A DNA stretch of 64,000 nucleotides from Dentipellis sp. KUC8613 (lineage: Eukaryota > Basidiomycota > Agaricomycetes > Russulales > Hericiaceae): contig NSJX01000052.1 in NCBI GenBank assembly GCA_002286715.1, forward strand, positions 62,001 to 126,000, read 5' to 3'. The position numbers and the translations under genes were made by a program. Under the pieces are notes generated by a model. The model was not told the origin of the DNA. It did not search any database and saw nothing but the letters and a program-made list of their open reading frames with translations. Shown here piece after piece: positions 1 to 12,151 of the stretch (within the stretch, counting starts at the first letter, position 1; the number at the start of each line of letters is the position of its first letter).

Positions 1-757
1 GCAGAGTTGGCGAAGCATAACGTCTTTTGAACCGTTTATTCCAGAAGTGGAGGTTGCTCGGTAGGGTGGGTGTTAGTGTACGAGTACGATTGAGTGCTGC
101 CAGTCTAAGTGTATATATCACAGCCGATTTGTTCCCGACAAGCCGTTATCGAATTGCTCATGATATCCTATTATTCCCATAAGTAATCGTGTACATCCAA
201 GCCAATATTGCCGAGATGCCGTTATTTTCTCTACAATATTTCTTGTTTATTCAACGGTAAGTATATCAGTTTTAAACTCAGTTATACCGCTAGAAGCGCG
301 ATCATCATGAGCAACTCCCGCAATCCGTAAAAGCATGGCGCCTCCCTTGGTCAACATGTGTACCTGCGACGCTCAGGACCCTTGATTCCACTAACTGTGG
401 TGTTCAGGACCCTTGGTATAACTAATTTGCCGTTCTATATGAAGACAGCATCGTACAATGCGTGGACCGTCACTCATAGATTGTCGACATCATGCGCATC
501 TTGTCTGCGCCCAGCACTTTCAGCCTCAGCTTGGCATTTGCGTATTGACGGTCGGGCGGTCCTGAGCGGCAGCACTGCGATCGACCGAGCGGTGGAAGAC
601 TGCGCGCAGCGGTCAGTGTAATTGATGATCAGCAGCGCCCATTGCCCCTGCGCAGGCCGCGTCGTGCGTCTCGGTCCGCGGATTTGATGGTGCGTAGCGC
701 AGGCGTTTGTATATAATGCGGACAGGGTGATGTTGGGCAGCAGCGTTTTCTTACAAT
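1..757. other. Upstream region of GMC gene 1
   Basis: I see no supported gene here; open frames are short and show no recognisable family. The right-hand 190 bases, from about 571, are the promoter of the GMC gene that starts at 758. They align with the region upstream of the second GMC gene, including a 45-base block at 571-620 and the TATA element at 710-716. Confidence 0.5.
710..716 (+). promoter_or_regulatory. TATA box of GMC gene 1
   Basis: TATATAA lies 42-48 bases before the start codon, inside GCAGGCGTTTGTATATAATG. Almost the same string is found at the same place before the second GMC gene, on the minus strand near 10883-10890. Conservation between the two copies in otherwise diverged spacer supports a functional core promoter. 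Confidence 0.6.
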
Positions 758-3700
758 ATGATTTCTACTATTGACAAGGTGGCAGGGAACGCGTACGACT
801 ATGTGATTATCGGTACGTCAGATCTATATCCTATGGTTTCAGCACATTGATACGTTGGGTCTTCATTCTCAGGTGGAGGGGTGAGGATGATGGATCTTTC
901 TTCATGTTCAGCCGCTAACACGTAGAGCGCTGGCAGACTGCAGGCCTTGTACTCGCATCACGCCTCTCGGAGGACAATAATGTCTCTATCCTTGTCTTGG
1001 AAGCAGGCCCAGATCATACCAATGATAAGCTCATAGCGATGCCCGGAAACTTCGGCCGAAAATTTATGAATCCACAGTACGACTACAGTTTCATGACCGT
1101 ACGTATCCTACATCCTTCTTTATGTTGTTCTCTCACGCTTCCTTTTCCTAGGTTCCGCAGAAAAACAGCGACAATACACCGTTCTATTGGCCTAGGTAAG
1201 CTTCACTCCTGAACATAATTATGAGACGTTGATTCACCCTGGTTGACGTAGGGGCAAGGGACTTGGTGGGAGTTCTGCTATGAACTTCTACGTGTGGAAT
1301 AAACCTCCCGCGGAAGATGTCAACGGTGCGCTCATCGCTACACATCGTCCCTGGCACCCCACTAATACGGAACCTTTACACTAAGCTGTCGAGGAGCTAG
1401 GTAATCCGGGGTGGAACTGGGATCGCTTTCATGAATACTCGAAGAAAGCAGAAACGTATGCCTTCTGACTGGACTATCTGCATTGCAATTCCTGAGCTTT
1501 ATGTTAGATTTCACCCACCATCGAGGGAAATGGCTGTGTCACAGCAACTGGCAAATCACCTTCACGACTATGGACAACACGGTACGTTTGGACCCTTCTC
1601 TGCGACATAAATAAGGTGGATCCACGACCTGCTTCGCCTCTAGGACCTATCGAGACCGGATTCATGAACGTTCAGTCCGGATGGGACTCGCTGCTGTTGG
1701 ACGTGAGGGACTGTATCCTTATTTCCAGGGCGATAACCTGACGGCGATTTAGACATTAAAGACGATGAAGGTTAAACCTGCGGAAGCTCCTGTACGTCCC
1801 GGACCTTTTCTTAACGCTATTCGTTACAAACAGTTCTCTTATGCTGTTACATATAGTTTGGCGGACGAGTAGGTACCCAAAACCTGCTTCCAATCCTCCT
1901 GAGCACTGAAACTTGTCTGCGTTAGGTCAACGGGACGTACTTCAGTCCATCGACGATCAGTCCTATAACCCACGAGCGTTCTTCTTCTCTGGTACAGATT
2001 CATTTGCCATATAGATGATATCCACCTCCTCACCCACCCCTATTACAGGATTACCTGAAACGCATAAACGATCGGACGAACATCACCATTCTTACGCATG
2101 CTACAGTGTCCAGGATCCTGAGCACCGAGGACAAAGATGCAGATGGCAACATTGTCGCGACAGGGGTGGAATTCTACTATGACGGTAAGAAGTACAGCGT
2201 GGAGGCGAGAAAGGATGTATTGTTGTGCGCAGGGTGCGTGCCATACGACAATACCCCCGACTGCCAGACCTTCTCACCGACCTATAAATGGACACAGGGC
2301 TATCCAATCTCCTCAGGTTAGTCCCCCGATTGTTACCAAGACACTTCATGTTTGATACTTATCCGTCTTTGTGTTAGATCCTCGAGCTTTCCGGTATCGG
2401 CGACACCGCCATCCTCTCAAAGATAGGCGTTGAGACTAAAGTACACCTTCCCGGCGTCGGCACGAACGTACAGGAGCACCTCATATGCGGCCTCAGCTTT
2501 GGTACGCCTCGACTGTGATCGCACCCTCGGCGTCGACTGACGGACAATACCCATCAGAGCTCAAAGAGCAAGACAAGTTTTTAAGCCTTGATCCACTGAA
2601 CGATCCAGCAATCTTCGAAGAGAACCTCAAACTCTAGTAAGTCCTGGCCTCGCCTTCTCAGTCCTTGATATCTACACACCCGTCCATGCTCACCTTCACA
2701 AGCCCGCAAGGCGAAGGCCTCCTCCTCCTCGCGCCCATCACCTTCTGCGTACTGCCCCTCGAGACCCTCACCCCCGCCGCCGCCTCCATCATCGCCGCAC
2801 AGGAAACGCGCTTCCAAAATGAACTGGAATCCGGGAAGTTGAGCCCCGGGTTGAAGAGGCAGTATGAGATCCAGATGCGCAACTTGAAGGCCGGCGCGGG
2901 CGGCTTGGAGCTGGCTGCGGCGCCCGCTTTCGTGAGTCGGCCTAGTGAGTATTGATCTGGTGTCCGTGTCCGAGGTGATATGTTTGCTCAGCGGTAATTC
3001 GTTGATGTTTCGGCGTGTAGATCCGCCGGAGAAGGGCAAGAAGTATGTGTCTATGCATGGAGGGATCTACCATCCCTGGTCGAGGGGTACCATCGTCAGT
3101 CTTCGTCCCTCTCCCATTCTTGGTATGTTGATGGTGTTTACCGGATGTTAGCACGCAACTTCCACTGACCCTTTCCAGCACCCGGAGATTGACCCGCATT
3201 ATTTCGAGGAGGACATCGGTGAGAATTGCTTCAAACGTTCAAGTGGTTTCGATGGCTGACATTGGCATTTGTTGTTATTATCTTATGGTTGTAGACCTGA
3301 TCACCCTCTTGGAACTCATGAAATTCATCCGCCGCGTTGCTTCGCAGCAGCCCTGGAGTTCCTGCCTTGGTTCGTCGCACTTTTCTTCTTCTCTGCCTTC
3401 TTGCCCCAATCCAACCTTTTGTATTCATGCAATATTACCTCACCAGGCAAAGAAATCAACCCCGGGCCCGAAGTCCAATCGGACGACGAACTCAAACAAT
3501 GGATCAAAACGACATCCAGCACGACGTTCCGTCAGTCCACGGTGACCTTACCTCTTCCGCCCAGTCATTTACTCACGCGTATCTTCACTCCAACCGTGAC
3601 GTGCATTTCATAGACACGGCAGGCTCGTGCTCGATGCTCCCGCGAGAGGAGAACGGCGTCGTCGACAGCCGGCTCAAGGTGTACGGCACAACGAACGTCC

Positions 3701-3941
3701 GCGTGGTCGATCTGTCCGTGCTGCCGTTGCATATTGCGAGCCATACGCAAGGTGCGTCTTGGCTCTTAAATCTTATTCCAGGTTTACGACGCGGAGTGCT
3801 AATGGATATTTGGTGACTTTTTTGCAGCGTGGGTGTATGGACTCGCTGAACAGGGTTCGTTTTTCTTTACACTGCAGGAGATTGGGCGTTGACTGTGCTT
3901 TGTTCCGTATAGCCGCGGATGTTATCAAGGGTGTGATTTGA
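758..3941 (+). CDS. GMC oxidoreductase, aryl-alcohol oxidase/choline dehydrogenase type (copy 1)
   Basis: FAD-dependent alcohol oxidase or dehydrogenase of the glucose-methanol-choline family (CAZy AA3 type), about 600 residues in many exons. The N-terminus MISTIDKVAGNAYDYVIIGG leads into the FAD Rossmann motif VIIGGGTAGLVLASRL. GMC signature 1 is seen as GKGLGGSSAMNFYVW near 1258, and signature 2 as GAIQSPQILELSGIGD near 2301-2412. The C-terminus has the likely catalytic pair: His in TFHTAGSCSMLP (across the intron ending at 3616) and His in LHIASHTQAWVYGLAEQ. Exon 1 is 758-812 and exon 2 is an 8-nt microexon, 873-880. The last exons are 3828-3854 and 3913-3941. No secretion signal is evident, so the enzyme is probably intracellular. 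All junctions I checked keep frame, so the gene looks intact. The substrate cannot be told from sequence. It is a close paralogue of the gene at 7674-10831. Confidence 0.88.
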
Positions 3942-4648
3942 GAGCGGGTGAATGGCGGCGGCGGCATGCAGAGGGGGGGGTGGCATTGCGTGTATTTTAA
4001 CCAATAAAGTGCTCGTTAGAATATCGAATATTTCTTTTGAAACTCATGTCAAACTGTCAGAGAATAGAGGCCGCTTCGATGCTAGGTGGGAGGACTGGTT
4101 CGGGCATAAGGTTCCTGTTGAATTACTGAGGGAAGCCGCATATATGCGCTCTCGCGGCGATTTATTAGATCGTTCGCCATACGTATATATGTATGCACCT
4201 GTTTCCGTGGAGGAGTGGACTCACCCAACCCAACCCAACTCAGTGAACTTCGAAGAAGTTATACATGACTACCTTACCTTCCCGGTACATATTCACCACT
4301 CTGGCTAGCATCAGGCGCTGAGCCCGCCCAAACACCCACCATGTTCCAAACCCCGTTAGTTCCAGCAGTATACACTACAACAGCTCGCCGAGCCGGACAT
4401 TATCGGTATCAGTACACACGTGCATCAAGTCGCACCGGGTATATGTACGTATCGTATGCGTCGATATCAAGCTTAAAGCTTGAAAGAGCGTCCCAAAGTC
4501 GTGATCAGTCCCCACCTTACCTCACCAACCAACCAACCAACCAACCAACCAACCAACCAACCAACCAACCAACCAACCCACCCAAGCCAGGTCCCCTCCC
4601 AAGGCAACATTTTCTCCCTCCAAGCCAGTCTGCCACACGACTCGCAGC
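3942..4648. other. Intergenic spacer between convergent genes
   Basis: The spacer lies between the 3' ends of GMC gene 1 (plus) and the minus-strand gene at 4649-6311. No protein family is recognisable in its open frames. It holds a tetranucleotide array at 4525-4578. The rest is taken to be 3' UTRs. Confidence 0.5.
4525..4578. repeat. (CCAA)n microsatellite
   Basis: An uninterrupted run of CCAA, about 13 units, lies in the 3' spacer of two convergent genes. It ends in an imperfect CCCACCCAA. It would be expected to vary in length between strains. No coding role is seen. Confidence 0.95.
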
Positions 4649-6311
4649 TCACGACTCAAAATCATACACCGCGCGCCCCGCATCGCCAATGCCGAACGAG
4701 CTGCCCGGCGCGCCGCCCATGCGCCGGAGCAGCGGATCGAGCGACGCGAGCTCGTCCTTGATCCCGTTGCGCGCGAACGCGTCGAGGTCCTTCAGCAGGA
4801 GCGAGATGATTTTCTGTTACCCCACGCCATATCATCGTCAGCGGTGAGATGCAGGAGCCAAAAAAAAAACAAAAACGAAGAAAAGAAAAGTGAGAGGAGA
4901 CGCGGGAAGGGAGCAAAAGGGGGGACAGGACGCACCTTGAACTTGCCGTCGATCTTGAGCATCATCTCGCCGAGCGCGGGCGTCCAGCTCGGCGGGGGGC
5001 TGCCCATCCCGCCGGGCGCGGGCGCGGAGCCGTTCGCGACGCCCCAGAGCCCGTCCGACTCGCCGACGGGCGCGGCGCCTTCGCCGGAGAAGAGGTAGCT
5101 CACCTGTGCCCGAATTCCTGGTCAGTAAACGCTGACGGAAATGGGAGAGCGGATGGGGGATGGGGTAGGGAGAATGGGATATGGGACAATGGATATGGGA
5201 CGCACGCCGGGGTGGGGCGAGAGCCCGAGGATGTGCTGCGAGGCGTGTGGGAAGGCGGAGGGCCCGAGGAGCTTGGAGAGCTTGTGGTAGGTTTCAGAGA
5301 GGATGTCGAGGAGCGAGAGCAGGGTCTGGGAGTAGGAGAGGGGGAAGGGCTGTGTGGACGCACATGAGTAGGCATGCATAAGGAGGATAAAGGGCGGGAG
5401 AAGGGCGTACGAAGTGTGGTGTGAGGAGGTAGGAGGTGTCGGACGCGTCGGGGGTCATGGCCATGCTGTAGTCGCCCATGCTCATGCCGTTTGCGTGGCG
5501 CTTGGGTGGACGTTTCCAGATTCGCTAGGGTGCCGCGTAGCGTCAATAGACGAAGTGGGAGCGCGAAGAAAAAGCGTACCATGCGATTGATCGGCCGTTC
5601 GCCGTCCTCCTTTGCCTGCTCGTACTCCTGGAGCGTGCTAATTATTGCGCGGAGCAGGTCCGGGGGGTGGTGAATATCGAAGAGCGTAGAAAGGGACATG
5701 CCGAGCGTCGCGAAGCGCGTCGTGCTGCCGGCGCGGGGAACCGTCAGCAGCCGTCCAACAGAGGCACATAACACGACACGACTTACCGTTTCTTCATCGC
5801 AGCATCGCTGAACACGCGGTCGAGCTCCGAGCGCGAGACCATGATCGTGTGGAACCAATGGCTCCGGCTGCAGCGCGGGCATCTAGACATGCACATGCAC
5901 GGTGCGGGGGAGATGGACGCACCCGTCGTGGACGTTGCGCACGTATGTGAGCGTGATGATGCGCTTCTGCACCAGGTCGCGCAGGTACTCGATCGACGCC
6001 GCCTGCGGGGCGTTTCCGCCCGCCCCGCTCACCGAGTCCGAGTGCATACTTTGCACGTCCCATTCGCGCGCGGTCGGGGTCGGCGTAAACGATGTTGCGG
6101 TAGGGGTTTGCACGCCCGCGAAGGATCCATGGGTTGCTGTCTGGGGAGGTGGCGGTGGGATGGGGATCGGAGTAGGTACGGGGGATGGCGAGGAGGTGGA
6201 GGGTGCGGAAGAGGACTGGGAGTTAGGCTTGAAGGACGAGAGGAGATTTTGGGCGGAAGACTTGCGGCGCATGGTTGGCCTGTGGGAGAGCTGGGCGCCC
6301 TCGGTCGACAT
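4649..6311 (-). CDS. Conserved fungal protein of unknown function
   Basis: I do not recognise a named family. Reading on the minus strand from ATG at 6311, seven exons join in frame. The N-terminus is low-complexity (MSTEGAQLSHRPTMRRKSSA, then Ser/Pro/Thr-rich). A conserved-looking core follows: EYLRDLVQKRIITLTYVRN, SHWFHTIMVSRSELDRVF, FDIHHPPDLLRAIISTLQEY and TLLSLLDILSETYHKLSKLL. The C-terminal helix-rich segment IISLLLKDLDAFARNGIKD ends in AVYDFES and stop at 4649-4651. The ordered, helix-rich core and clean splice sites argue for a real, constrained gene. No signal peptide or membrane segment is seen. It sits between two inverted GMC paralogues. A possible GTG-initiated extension upstream of 6311 has no support. 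Confidence 0.75.
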
Positions 6312-7673
6312 ATTTGCTTCTTTGTATGTTGCGCGTGGGCCCGAGTGAAAGTTGATCAAACTCACACCGTCGTAGCTACGACTGCTCTCTTAGGCGCCCG
6401 TCGACCCGCGACAACATCTCGCCACCGTCGCCCGTCACGCGCCTTGTTCCCATTCTCCATCCCAGTGTACACTTTCAACTCGTCTGCGATTTTATACTCA
6501 CCTGTGCCTAGTTTATACAGAAAATATGAAGGAAAAGAGAGCAGAGGAGATGGCTGCACTGATCGGTTTCATCGATCCACAACAGCGCTTCCATATCGTC
6601 CCTTCTCTTTGTACCTACCTCATGCAGGTGCGCATTCCCAGTTAAGACTTCATCGGGCCGATGTCTATTTATTAGATGGTGCGCGCTTCATTCGCATCAG
6701 TACATAGGTTGTCTGACATTCGGGTATTGATCGTGGTGCTCAATGGCAATGCTCAAGTAGGGTTCGCCGAGAACAACATGGATCACGATGATGATGCACG
6801 AACCCAATGGGAATCAGATATAGTCATAGGTGCTGCTAGCTTGCCTGAAGTGGGGTATCTACTTCTCGAGAACGATAGCGACTCAATCAGCAGGTTCAAG
6901 TGCTTGGCGGTGGCGGCTGCCACGCACCTCGCTGTAGGAGTTTAATGAGTGCTTCAATTGGTACGCCACTACACGGCATCAGAGAGATGCTACAGATCCC
7001 CGAAGCTCCGGGGACCGGGGTCGGACGACTGCAAAGATGGGGTTGCTGACTAGTTGCGTTTCCTCTGAGCTGCCAGTGTTTCACGGCATTGCCGCCTCAT
7101 CGAAGCTTGATCGATCGTCGACCAAACCAGCCTTCATAAAAAAAACCTGTCCAACCGCTGCGTAGACCTCGGAAAGGTTTGACAGATCTTGCGAATCCCA
7201 GTTTCATTTTCTGAACCTGCACTGAGGCTCCGGCTATCCAGACGTCGAGAGGCAATGCCAAGTCGTTACTTCGCCTCTCGCGGTTCCCAGTTTCATTTTC
7301 GTGGAGTTTCGCTGGCCATCTATGCCAAGTCGTTGCTTCGCCCCCAAACATGCAAGCCGAGTTCATGAGCGCCTGGCTGATCGAGGCGGGTCCTCTTATA
7401 ACACTTCGCTAGGTAGCAATGCAGCCTGGCCCCAACTATTGTTCTCGTTGTCGACGCTGCCGTCGGTACTGCCATTCAGATAAAACCGAGGCAGCTCGAG
7501 CAAATCTTTGATGGCCTTATCAAAGTGTCGGCGCCCCGTCGGTGAAAATCATGGACCCTGTACTTTACGCTCTTCATCACATAATTAATCGACCGTCCCA
7601 CCAGCACTTTATTATGTCGAATATACGCGATGTCACTCCCGCAGTCGACTTGCCCCCCTCCGTAAACCTCCTC
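6312..7673. other. Intergenic region, 1.36 kb
   Basis: The region lies between the start of the unknown minus-strand gene and the 3' end of GMC gene 2. It must hold that gene's promoter near 6312-6700. No coding family is recognisable. It carries two short duplicated strings (7197-7211/7286-7300 and 7255-7275/7322-7342), described in a separate entry. Confidence 0.5.
7197..7342. repeat. Two interleaved short direct repeats
   Basis: CCCAGTTTCATTTTC occurs at 7197-7211 and again at 7286-7300. ATGCCAAGTCGTT(A/G)CTTCGCC occurs at 7255-7275 and again at 7322-7342. The spacings differ (89 and 67 bases), so this is a local duplication followed by an indel, not a simple tandem array. Function is unknown. 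Confidence 0.8.
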
Positions 7674-10600
7674 TCAGATCACGCCCTTGATAATATCCGC
7701 AGCTACCGTAAAACAAAGCACAATCAATTCACAACGCCCATGGAAGGCAACGAAAAGTGGAACGAACCTTGCTCAGCGAGACCATACACCCATGCTACAA
7801 AAGATGCGCCAACTAATTACCACACCGCTTCTGAGGAAAGCCAGGGAAGACGTACCTTGCGTATGGCTGGCAATATGCAACGGCAGCACGGACAGATCGA
7901 CAACACGGATATTCGCCGTGCCGTACACCTTCAGCCGATTATCGACGACGCCGTTGTCCTCTCTCGGAAGCATCGAGCACGAGCCTGCGGTATCTATAAA
8001 ACCACAATGACAATACGGGTGAGAAACGGCACAGGAACGGGAGGGGGGAGGTAGACTGACGGAATGTCGTGCCAGCCGTTGTCTTGATCCACTTCTTGAG
8101 TTCTTCATCTGATTGGACTTCGGGCCCGGGATTGACTTCTTTGCCTGGCGAGATAAATGTCACGTCGTGAACACGAGGGTTGGGTTGGGGCGAGAAGGTG
8201 TCGGGAGGGGACAGCGCACCGAGGCAGGATTTCAGGGGCTGCTGGGAAGCAGTGCTTCGGATGAACTTGATCAGTTCCAGGAAGGTGGTCAGATCTATAG
8301 CAAAAATGACAATGTCAGCTATCGCATCTACACGAACTTCGCGGAACATCTTCACCGATATCCTCCTCAAAATAATGCGGGTCGATTTCCGGGTGCTTGA
8401 ACGGGTCGGTGGACGTTGCGTGCTGACAACCGGAAGCCACGATTAGTACAAGTCCCTAGAATGGAGAATGAGATGATCACTGACGATGGTGCCCCTCGAC
8501 CACGGGTGATTGATTCCTCCGTGCATAGTCGCGTATTTCTTTCCCTTCTCGGGCGGATCTGTGCATTGAAAAATATCAACAATTCATCGCCGGAAATGCC
8601 CATCAGCACGGGCACCGGACCACTACTCACTCGGCCGACTGCCAAACGCCGGGGACCCAATCAGCTCCAAGCTGCCCGCGCCCGCCTTCAGCTTGCGCAG
8701 CTGGATCTCATACTGCCTCTGCAACCCGGGGCTCACCCTCCCCGCCTCCACCTCGGCGTGGAAGCGCGCTTCCTGCGCGGCGATGAGGGATGCGGCGGCG
8801 GGCGTGATGGTGTCGAGGGGGACCATGAAGAAGGAGATGGGCGCGAGGAGGAGGAGGCCTTTGCCTTCCGAGCTTGTTTACACGAACACGAACAGGGTGG
8901 GTGGATAAGAAAATAATTGGGAAGGGACATATGGACGTACTAGAGTTTGAGGTTCTCTTCGAAGACGGCCGGGTCGCTCAGCGGGTCGCGACTCGCGTAT
9001 TTGTCTTGGTCGTTGAGCTCTGACGAAAATGCCGCGCGTTAAGCCAAGTTCGTGGTTATTGAGGGGGGAACACGTACCGAAGCTCATGCCGCATATCAGG
9101 TGCTCCTGGACGTTGGTGCCGACGCCAGGGAGGTGCACTTTCGTCTCAACGCCTATCTTTGAAAGGATGGCGGTGTCGCCGATACCGGAGAGTTCGAGGA
9201 CCTGATATCAAGGGGGGACGATGACTATCAACCACAATAGGCTTAGTTAGAGATAGTGGACGAACCTGGGGAGATTGGATAGCTCTGTCGCCGCCCATAG
9301 ATTGTCAGAGGCTCATAGACTCAGAAGTATCATGACACGCACCCAGCGCACAGTAATACTTCCTTCTTCGCTTCCACGCTGTATTTCTTACCGTCATAAT
9401 AAAACTCCACGCCCGTCGCGACAATATTGTCATCCGCGTCTTTGGCTTCGGCGCTCAGGATCCTAGCTACAGTGGCTTGCGCGAGGACGGTGATGTTTTT
9501 CCGGTCGGATACACGCTTCAGGTATTTCTGTAGCAAAAAATGCGGGATGGTAAACGAGGGGGCATTGCATGTATGGGAAGTGAATAATTACCACAGAGGA
9601 AGAACGCTCGTTGGTTATGGGGCTGATAGTTGACGGGCAGAAGAACGTCCCGTTCACCTAACGCGCACGGGTTTCAACACTGAAAACAAAAACCGACGTG
9701 CTTTCATACGCACTTGTCCGGAGAACTAGACCGGGTGTATGTTAGTTCGTTGTTGTTAACTTAATTGCATAGCTTCGTGAGTACGCACAGGAGCTTCCGC
9801 AGGTTTGACCTTCATTGCATTCAATGTCTAGATCAAATAAATAATCGTCAGGATATCGACCTCTGAACGAGAAGTCTATCATTCACGTCTATCAGCGGCA
9901 AGTCCCATCCGGATCCGCCATTCGCATACCCTGTCTCGATAGGCCCTGCAGGTGACGCAAACCGTAAGTCCATCATATTACTCTCGCCTTCAACAGTCCA
10001 TACGTACCATGACGCCCATGATCCTCGAGATGATATGCAAATCGCCGCGCGGTGGCTACTTCCTTCGAGGGCGGGTGAAACCTGTCATATCGCTAAGAAC
10101 GGGAAGCACAGATAATGCGGTCGAATAACGCACGTCTCCGCTTTCTTCGAGTATTCGACGAAGCGGTCCCAGTTCCACCCCGGGTTACCCAACTCCCCAA
10201 TGGCTAGACGCAAGAATTTTTTGTTCAGCGAGTCACAGGCATCGTGTGCCGTTATGAGCGCACCATCAACGTCCTCCGCGGGAGGTTTGTTCCACACGTA
10301 GAAGTTCATGGCGGAACTCCCGCCGAGCCCTTTGCCTCTACATTCGCCCAAAGTAAATCAGCACCAGACGATCATACTCAGCATTTATGACTAACCTGGG
10401 CCAATAAAACGATGTATTGTCGCTATGCTTCTGCGGAACCTGGGGGAAAAGTAAGCACGGGAACAAAGTGCGGAGACGGCGGGATGCATACGGTCATGAA
10501 GCTATAGTCGTACTGCGGGTTCATGAACCCCCGGCCGAAATTTCCGGGCATCACCGTCAGCTTGTCGTTGACATGTCCTGGACCTGCTTCGAGGACAAGC

Positions 10601-10831
10601 ACGGAGGTGGTGGCGTCCTCCGAGAGGCGTGATGCGAGCACAAGGCCTGCAGTCTGGTTTTATATTCATCAGTGGGTCAACACGAGTTAGAAAATCATAT
10701 CCCTTACCCCTCCACCTAGAAACGACAACCCAACGAATGAACATCCCGAAAGAACAAAATCGAGAAAAAAACGCACCGATAATCACATAATCATACGCAC
10801 CCCCCGCAGCCTTATCGACAGTCGAAAGCAT
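7674..10831 (-). CDS. GMC oxidoreductase, aryl-alcohol oxidase/choline dehydrogenase type (copy 2)
   Basis: A paralogue of the gene at 758-3941, on the opposite strand, with the same exon plan. It starts MLSTVDKAAGGAYDYVIIGG. Exon 2 is again the 8-nt microexon (10708-10715), completing the FAD motif GGGTAGLVLASRL. GMC signature 1 is GKGLGGSSAMNFYVW near 10270-10330, and the hydrophobic middle reads APISFFMVPLDTITPAAASL. The C-terminus keeps both putative active-site histidines (HTAGSCSMLPREDNGVVD and LHIASHTQAWVYGLAEQ) and ends AADIIKGVI with stop at 7674-7676. Joins checked at both ends and in the middle keep frame, so it looks functional. By eye the protein is roughly four-fifths identical to copy 1, with more change in the mid-region around 9900-10080. 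Its role is inferred from family only: FAD-dependent oxidation of an alcohol, possibly with H2O2 release. Confidence 0.88.
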
Positions 10832-12151
10832 CCTGCAAACCGCAAAGCAGAGACGGTCCTGCTGCCCACGCCATCCCGTGCGCATTATATACCAACGCCT
10901 GCGCCTGCTCGCCGTGCCGCACACCACGAAATGCCCGGACAGACGTAGCGAACGCAGTCCGCGCAGCGCAATGGGCTCTGCCAACCACTCAGCACTCAGC
11001 ACTCTGGGCGCTGCGCGCAGTATTCGACCGCTTAGCCGATCGCGGCGCTGCTGGACATGGCGTCCCAACCGCCGACGCACAAGTGGGTCGAGAGGAGCGA
11101 CGAGCGACTTGCAGACGGGCACAGACTGAATATGCCGAACCAGCAGCATTATTGATGATGTAGACAGTCCACGCAGCCCCCGTGCCACCACCCTGCCCTG
11201 TTGGCATAGAAAGGGGGGGCCGACATTGTTCGCTCGGGGTCCGCGGGCGAGATTGAATAGACCTGTACTCCTACTCGTAACTCCGCCATCGCAAACAGTG
11301 GTCACGTGAATGCCAAGTGGCCAAGTCGACTTGATCAGCGGCCAGCCTGGGGAATGGCCATGGCATCGAGGTCAGCTACGGAGACTAAGTGGCTCGTGGC
11401 TAGCTAGTTCGTGCCAGTGGGTACTACTGCGGATTTACACGTCGTCCATCGGGGTGTCCGGCGTTTTCGCGAACTCTTTAGACTGAAAAAGTACCCATTG
11501 CCGTCCGGCGGCGGAACGGGGACTATCATCAGGGCGCGGCTGTGCTTCCAGGTCGTTTGTTATGAAAAGCTACTTACTGTACATATTTTAATAGCTCCTG
11601 CGGCTCGATGACAAGCGCGCTGCTCACTTTTCAGGGTGTCACTGCATGAGGATCGCTCACTGCAGTGCGCTCGAGGGAGGTGGGGTGGAAGTGAAGTCGG
11701 TCAATGGAGTCTAGGAAGTTTTGAGCGGAGTGAGTGGTATCAAATAGATCTAGATGCGATTAGGTGGTTCGTCAGGTGGACATACTTATGCTATGTACTC
11801 ACCACCTTTACCTGCGAACTTGCACGTGAGAACACAATGCGCCGTAGAAAAATCACTATCGATTGGACGGCGTCGCGATCATCTGAGGATAGTCATCACC
11901 AGCTTCACGCCATGGCCAAGAACGACACGACTTTCAGGCGAACGGCGCAGGCGATAGAGCACCAACCACCGAAACGCACCTGCTTACGCCCCGACTTCGT
12001 ACGAGCCCGCGGTCGGTTTCCCATCCGTTAGATTAGACCACAAAGTAAATCATACAGTAATCGTCCCATCGACACCGACACTTATTAGCTCGTGAACAGG
12101 TCGTGACCACTCACACCAATCGCCTCTCAAATCCCCCTGCCAATGACCCCT
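10832..12151. other. GMC gene 2 promoter and spacer
   Basis: Bases 10832 to about 11060 hold the promoter of GMC gene 2. A minus-strand TATATAAT lies at 10883-10890, and a GC-rich block at about 11001-11045 aligns with 571-620 upstream of GMC gene 1. A TCACGTGA palindrome is at 11302-11309. From about 11400 to 12151 I see nothing coding; it lies downstream of the minus-strand gene ending at 12152. Confidence 0.5.
10883..10890 (-). promoter_or_regulatory. TATA box of GMC gene 2
   Basis: TATATAAT on the minus strand lies about 52-59 bases upstream of the ATG at 10831, in GCAGGCGTTGGTATATAATG. The context is nearly the same as at GMC gene 1, which supports shared ancestry and a conserved core promoter. 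Confidence 0.6.

Noticed and set aside
11636..12031. Plus-strand frame of 131 codons in the spacer after GMC gene 2
   Set aside because: No family similarity, unusual composition and no splice partners; it is taken as chance.
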